Positions 59,984 through 64,000 of a DNA stretch of 64,000 bases are shown piece after piece (within the stretch, counting starts at the first letter, position 1; each line of letters begins with the position of its first letter). This DNA comes from an uncultured Erythrobacter sp. Its GTDB lineage: Bacteria; Pseudomonadota; Alphaproteobacteria; Sphingomonadales; Sphingomonadaceae. Location of the stretch: the NCBI RefSeq assembly GCF_958304185.1, contig NZ_OY284433.1, positions 868,001-932,000 on the forward strand, given 5' to 3'. Under the pieces are notes generated by a model. It did no database searches and was not told where the DNA came from. It saw only the letters and a list, made by a program, of their open reading frames with translations. The position numbers and the translations under genes were made by a program.

Positions 59984-60370
59984 ATGGGTATTTTTTCTTC
60001 GATCAAGAATGCGATCTGGGGTTCTGACAAGGACGAAGCGAAGCCTGCCGCCCCTGCTCCGGCATCAGCGACCCCTGCACCCGCCGCCCCCGCCGCGCCT
60101 TTGGCGCCAGAACCGATCAGCGAAGCGCAAATGGCCGCGCGCATCGGTGCCATGCCGGATGCCGAGAAGTTCAACTGGCAGACCTCGATCGTCGATCTGA
60201 TGAAAATGGTCGGCCTTGATCCCAGCTTTGCCAACCGTAAGGAACTGGCGGGTGAGCTGGGGATGACCGATTACGAAGGCACCGCCGAACAGAACATCGC
60301 GCTGCATCACGCGGTTTTGAACCTGCTGGCTATAGAAGGCGGCAAGGCTGGGGGAATCCTCACGGACTGA
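59984..60370 (+). CDS. DUF3597 family protein
   Basis: The 128-residue protein starts MGIFSSIKNAIWGSD, then has an Ala/Pro-rich linker. The conserved C-terminal domain of DUF3597 follows (ARIGAMPDAEKFNWQTSIVDLMKMVGLDPS, given in part; RKELAGELG, YEGTAEQNIALHHAVL). Two ATGs in tandem (59981, 59984); the second gives better spacing from GGAGG at 59973-59977. The protein is acidic and soluble, and the function is unknown. It is followed by the DUF885 gene after 52 nt. Confidence 0.85.
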   Translation: MGIFSSIKNAIWGSDKDEAKPAAPAPASATPAPAAPAAPLAPEPISEAQMAARIGAMPDAEKFNWQTSIVDLMKMVGLDPSFANRKELAGELGMTDYEGTAEQNIALHHAVLNLLAIEGGKAGGILTD

Positions 60371-60422
60371 TGCGGCCTGGCTGCGATTGACTCATGTCGG
60401 CAGGGCATTATGCCTCGCCGAC

Positions 60423-62273
60423 ATGAGAGAGAGATTTGCCCAATTCACCCGCCGCCGGACGCTTGCTGCGCTGGGCGGTGTTTCCACCTTGGCCCTGCTC
60501 CCCGCCGCCGCACGCGCGGCGAGCGATGCACCGCCCACCAGCGGCCCTATTGCGGGGCTCGATCCCGATGCCGCGCTGGACCGGATCGCCTACCGGATGC
60601 TCGCGCATGAACCGGGCCGTGCGACGGGCGTGGGCGTCGACACCGGCGAATATGCCGCGTGGCGTTCCACATTCGGCACGCCGGGCGAGGCCGGGCGGCA
60701 GGCCTATGCCGCCAGCCTCAAAGAGATGGTCGCCGAAGTCCGCGCCTTCCCCAAGGACGGCCTCACCAGCGACCAGCGGATCGGCTTCGAAGTGGTCGAG
60801 ACCGCCTTCTCCCGCGCGGTCGAGGGCATGGCCATGCCTTACGGCGATGTCGCGGTCGGCAGCTGGCGCAATGCGCCTTACGTGGTGATCCAGAATGTCG
60901 GCGGCTATATCGACATGCCGCGCTTCTTCTCCTCGACCCAGCCGCTGGCGACCGCGGATGATGTCGGCCCCTATCTCGACCGGCTGATCGAAGTCCCCGC
61001 GATCCTCGATGGCGAACGCGAACGCATCCACGCCGCACGCGCGATGGGCGTGGTGCCGCCCGCCTTCCTGATCGACAAGGCCATCGCCCAGATGGAAGCG
61101 AGCATTGCGGGCGCGAACGAGGCCTATGCCGGCCCGCTGGAAGCCTCCGAACTATCGGAGGCCAAAACCGCCGCCGCACAGGCCGCCCGCATTGCCAAGC
61201 GTGGGATCGTCCCAGCGCTCGAACGCCAGCTCGCCGAACTCAAGACCCAGCGCGCTTCGGCCAAGGATTCCGCCGGAGTCTGGGCGCAGCCGATGGGCGA
61301 GGAATATTACGCCTGGGCCTTGGGCGCATCGACCACCACCAATCTCAAGCCCGACGAAATCCACCGTCAGGGCCTCGCCGAGCTCGACGAACTCCACGGC
61401 AAGATGGACCCGATCCTCAAGAAGATCGGCTACTCCAAAGGCAGCGTGGGTGAGCGAATGCGGGCGCTGGCCGATGATCCGCGCTACCAGTTTGCGGAAG
61501 GCGATCCCGGCCGCAAGGAGATCTTCGCCTTCATCGAAGAACGCCTCACCTGGATCAAATCGCAGATGCCGCGCGCCTTCACGCAGGTGGTCAATCCGCG
61601 CATGGAGGTGGTCCGCCTGCCGCTATCCGAAGAGCCCGGCGCGCCCGGCGCTTACGGCGGGGCGGGCAGCAAGGATGGCAGCATTCCGGGGCGCTTCTGG
61701 ATCAACCTCAGAACCACCGATCTGCACCGCCGCTATGACCTTGCAGACCTGACCTTCCACGAGGCGATCCCCGGCCACGTTTGGGAGGGCGAGTTCTCCA
61801 ACCGTCTCCCGCTGATCCGCTCGATCCTCGCGTTTAACGCCTTTTCCGAAGGCTGGGCGCTCTATGCCGAGCAGCTTGCCGACGAACTCGGCGCCTATAA
61901 GGGCTTTGAAGTCGGGCGGCTGGGCTTCCTCCAATCCCTCGCCTTCCGCGCCTGCCGGTTGGTGGTCGATACCGGGCTTCACTCGAAGCAATGGACCCGC
62001 GAACAGGGCCGCGCCTTCTTTGTCGAACGCAATGGCTCCAAGGTCGAGGAAGTCGCGTCCGAGGTTGATCGCTATTGCAGCTGGCCTGGGCAGGCCTGCG
62101 GCTACAAGATCGGCCACAGCCAGATCCTGCGCCAGCGCGAACGCGCCAAGGCAGAATTGGGCGGCAAATACGACATGCGCGAATTCAACACCGCGCTGGT
62201 GCTGGGCGGCAATGCCCCGCTTTCGGTGATGGCGAATACGGTCAGCCGCTACATCGCGGGGGCCAAGGGGTAA
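60423..62273 (+). CDS. DUF885 family protein, zinc-metallopeptidase-like, exported
   Basis: The 616 residues start with a twin-arginine-like signal (FTRRRTLAALGGVSTLALLP, then AAARAA). The core is the DUF885 fold. The metal motif is TFHEAIPGHVWEGE near residue 450, an HExxxH variant, followed by FSEGWALYAEQLADELG about 40 residues on, and late CSWPGQACGYKIG. Such proteins resemble M32-like peptidases; a peptidase role is inferred. ATG 60423 begins MRERFAQ; a TTG/ATG upstream is less likely. It is preceded by the DUF3597 gene. Confidence 0.86.
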   Translation: MRERFAQFTRRRTLAALGGVSTLALLPAAARAASDAPPTSGPIAGLDPDAALDRIAYRMLAHEPGRATGVGVDTGEYAAWRSTFGTPGEAGRQAYAASLKEMVAEVRAFPKDGLTSDQRIGFEVVETAFSRAVEGMAMPYGDVAVGSWRNAPYVVIQNVGGYIDMPRFFSSTQPLATADDVGPYLDRLIEVPAILDGERERIHAARAMGVVPPAFLIDKAIAQMEASIAGANEAYAGPLEASELSEAKTAAAQAARIAKRGIVPALERQLAELKTQRASAKDSAGVWAQPMGEEYYAWALGASTTTNLKPDEIHRQGLAELDELHGKMDPILKKIGYSKGSVGERMRALADDPRYQFAEGDPGRKEIFAFIEERLTWIKSQMPRAFTQVVNPRMEVVRLPLSEEPGAPGAYGGAGSKDGSIPGRFWINLRTTDLHRRYDLADLTFHEAIPGHVWEGEFSNRLPLIRSILAFNAFSEGWALYAEQLADELGAYKGFEVGRLGFLQSLAFRACRLVVDTGLHSKQWTREQGRAFFVERNGSKVEEVASEVDRYCSWPGQACGYKIGHSQILRQRERAKAELGGKYDMREFNTALVLGGNAPLSVMANTVSRYIAGAKG

Positions 62274-62358
62274 GCCGAAGGACGAATTGCAATCCCCCAC
62301 CCCTGACCCCATGTTGCAACGCGCGCGTGGCAGGTAGGCGGACGGGCAGGAGGGCCGC

Positions 62359-63981
62359 ATGGAAACCTTAGGACAAGACCTTGAAACCATGCGCCGGGTG
62401 CCGCTCGCGCCTGCGCATGTCGATGCCATCTGCGCAATCGGGGGCGAGGTGTTCTACCCCACCGGTGCGATCGTCATGGACATTGGTGAGCCGATGGACC
62501 GGTTCATCTATGTCCTCGAAGGCGATATCGAGGTGGTCGATCCCTATACGGGCGAACGGATGATGCCGTCCTCGCTCGGGCCGACGCAGTTTCTGGGCGA
62601 GATCGGGTTCCTAAACCGCGGCACCAACATCATGCGGATGCGCGCCTCGGTCGACACCCGCGTGATCGAGGCACCGCGTGAAGCGATGCTCGAACTGATG
62701 AGCCGGGTGCCGGAACTGTCTGACCACCTCATCACCGTGTTCGCGGCGCGGCGGCGCAAGCAATTCGAGGCGCGCAATGACACGATCAAGGTGATCGGCG
62801 CGGACCGCGATCCGAAGGTGCAGGCGGTCGAGCGCTTCCTGTCGCGCAACCGCATCCCGTTCCAGAGCTACGATATGGACGCGACCGACCGCGAAACCGC
62901 GTCGGTGTGCAGCCTGATCGGGCACACGCCGGGGGTGATCGTCGGCGCGGATACGCGGCTGGATGATCCGACTCCGCGCAAGGTCGCGCAATATCTCGGC
63001 ATGGACCTCGGCATCTGCGCTGACCGGACCTACGAGCTGCTGATCGTGGGCGGGGGGCCGGCGGGCGTGGCGGCGGCGGTCTATGCGGGCTCTGAGGGGA
63101 TCCCGGCGCTGGTGGTCGAGGATACCGCCGTCGGCGGGCAGGCCGGCACGTCGAGCCGGATCGAGAATTACATGGGCTTTCCCACCGGCATCAGCGGTAC
63201 CGATCTCACTTGGCGCGGACAGGTGCAGGCGATGAAGTTCGGCACCCGCTTCGTGATGCCGCGCCGGGTCGAGGCCCTGTCACGGCGCGAGGACGGAGCG
63301 TTCTGCGCGACGCTGGACGATGGCGACGAGCTTTGCGCCCGCGCGGTGCTGGTGGCGACCGGCGTGCAATATCGCCGCCTGCCGCTCGACAATCTGGAGG
63401 AGCTGGAAGGCGCGGGCATCTTCTACTCGGCGACCGAGATGGAAGCGCGCTTCTGCGGCAAGACCGAAGCGGTGGTGATCGGCGGCGGCAATTCGGCAGG
63501 CCAAGCCGCGATGTTCCTCAGCCGCGCGGCGAGCCATGTGCATCTGGTGGTGCGATCGGGCAGTCTGGCAGCGTCGATGTCGAGCTATCTCTCGCAGCGT
63601 TTGGAGGCCGATCCGCGCATCACGATCCACTATCACAGCGCCGTCACCGCGCTGCATGGCGATAGCTGGCTCGAAGCGATCACGCTGCGCACCAAGGACA
63701 CCGAGCAGCGGATCGGCACCCGCGCGCTGTTCATCATGATCGGCGCTGCCCCCAATACCGACTGGCTGTCCGGCATGGCCGAAACCGACGAGAAAGGCTT
63801 CGTGCTGACCGGCGCTGTCGCGGGACAGGCGGACGACTACGCCACCACCGCACCGGGCATCTTCGCGGTCGGCGATGTGCGGGCAAACTCGGTCAAACGC
63901 GTGGCGAGTGCGGTCGGCGAAGGGTCGGTGGTGGTCAGCCGGATCTGGCAATATCTGGAGGATACGCGGGTGGCTGGCTGA
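62359..63981 (+). CDS. cNMP-domain/thioredoxin-reductase-like FAD fusion protein
   Basis: The 540-residue protein has three parts. A cyclic-nucleotide-binding beta-barrel covers about 15-130 (FLGEIGFLNRG at 78-88). A short thioredoxin-like region follows (about 143-215, IPFQSYDMDATDRETAS). A pyridine nucleotide-disulfide oxidoreductase fold covers the rest, with FAD loop GGGPAG at 231-236, NAD(P) loop GGGNSAG at 375-381 and IFAVGDVRANSVKRVAS near the end. The redox motif CATC of thioredoxin reductase is replaced by SATE (357-360). The canonical Arg-Ser of the cAMP site is also not evident. CAGGAGG precedes ATG 62359. Partners are unknown. Confidence 0.9.
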   Translation: METLGQDLETMRRVPLAPAHVDAICAIGGEVFYPTGAIVMDIGEPMDRFIYVLEGDIEVVDPYTGERMMPSSLGPTQFLGEIGFLNRGTNIMRMRASVDTRVIEAPREAMLELMSRVPELSDHLITVFAARRRKQFEARNDTIKVIGADRDPKVQAVERFLSRNRIPFQSYDMDATDRETASVCSLIGHTPGVIVGADTRLDDPTPRKVAQYLGMDLGICADRTYELLIVGGGPAGVAAAVYAGSEGIPALVVEDTAVGGQAGTSSRIENYMGFPTGISGTDLTWRGQVQAMKFGTRFVMPRRVEALSRREDGAFCATLDDGDELCARAVLVATGVQYRRLPLDNLEELEGAGIFYSATEMEARFCGKTEAVVIGGGNSAGQAAMFLSRAASHVHLVVRSGSLAASMSSYLSQRLEADPRITIHYHSAVTALHGDSWLEAITLRTKDTEQRIGTRALFIMIGAAPNTDWLSGMAETDEKGFVLTGAVAGQADDYATTAPGIFAVGDVRANSVKRVASAVGEGSVVVSRIWQYLEDTRVAG

Positions 63982-64000
63982 GGCCGCACGCAACTATTCG

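Overview
The window is about 64 kb of GC-rich chromosome with dense, mostly housekeeping gene content. Several traits point to an alphaproteobacterium of the order Sphingomonadales, most likely an Erythrobacter/Porphyrobacter-type member of Erythrobacteraceae: a CcrM-type GANTC methyltransferase, a split pntAA/pntAB/pntB transhydrogenase operon led by an aa3-oxidase subunit IV peptide, several TonB-dependent receptors, an alphaproteobacterial-style CpaF, two sites resembling the EcfG general-stress promoter, and dispersed palindromic intergenic repeats. The species call is inference. No phage, IS element, integron or CRISPR array was found.

Layout, left to right. 0-5.6 kb: an OmpA-family gene cut by the left edge, a hypothetical membrane protein, a DUF6445 protein coupled to uvrC, and a divergent BaiN/HI0933-type flavoprotein. 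5.7-9.0 kb: the first copy of a 96-bp intergenic repeat and a 1060-residue TonB-dependent receptor carrying a duplicated cysteine-containing insert. 9.3-15.3 kb: infA-maf-RNase E/G-yacG, tRNA-Phe, purC, an M16 peptidase and a strong terminator. 15.3-24.8 kb: a second TonB-dependent receptor, purS-purQ, a PAS-GGDEF-EAL protein, glmS and an isolated cpaF. 24.9-32.1 kb: a DMT transporter, two tandem entericidin-like lipoproteins, a DUF938 protein, an acyl-CoA ligase, an ABA4-like/epimerase/dgt cluster and an Asp/Glu racemase. 32.2-35.4 kb: a three-gene coupled operon of a beta-helix protein, a diheme cytochrome c and an alpha/beta hydrolase. 35.4-39.6 kb: the transhydrogenase operon, with two unrelated genes inserted between its subunits.

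39.8-46.3 kb: an NtrC-like regulator with an altered GAFTGA loop, an SDR, a PhoD-like phosphatase with the second 96-bp repeat upstream, folP, and ccrM. A control region before ccrM contains a consensus DnaA box, five GANTC sites and a near-match to a CtrA box. 46.3-53.6 kb: rnhB and a PQQ-type sugar dehydrogenase with overlapping divergent starts, GNAT, DUF1285, Nudix, cca and parC. 53.7-64 kb: DUF4349, a PfpI-like protein, a [2Fe-2S] ferredoxin with two cysteine desulfurases (one apparently starting at ATC), a hydrolase, TonB, DUF3597, a DUF885 metallopeptidase-like protein and a cNMP-domain/thioredoxin-reductase-like fusion.

Most genes sit in small operons with 1-14 nt overlaps, so many downstream genes are probably translationally coupled. 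The least explained parts are the ccrM control region, the intergenic repeat families, the cysteine-rich receptor insert, the non-canonical start of the second cysteine desulfurase, the mixed pnt operon, and the two short lipoproteins preceded by stress-promoter-like sites. All coordinates and motifs were read by eye. Family names come from recognition of motifs and were not searched.
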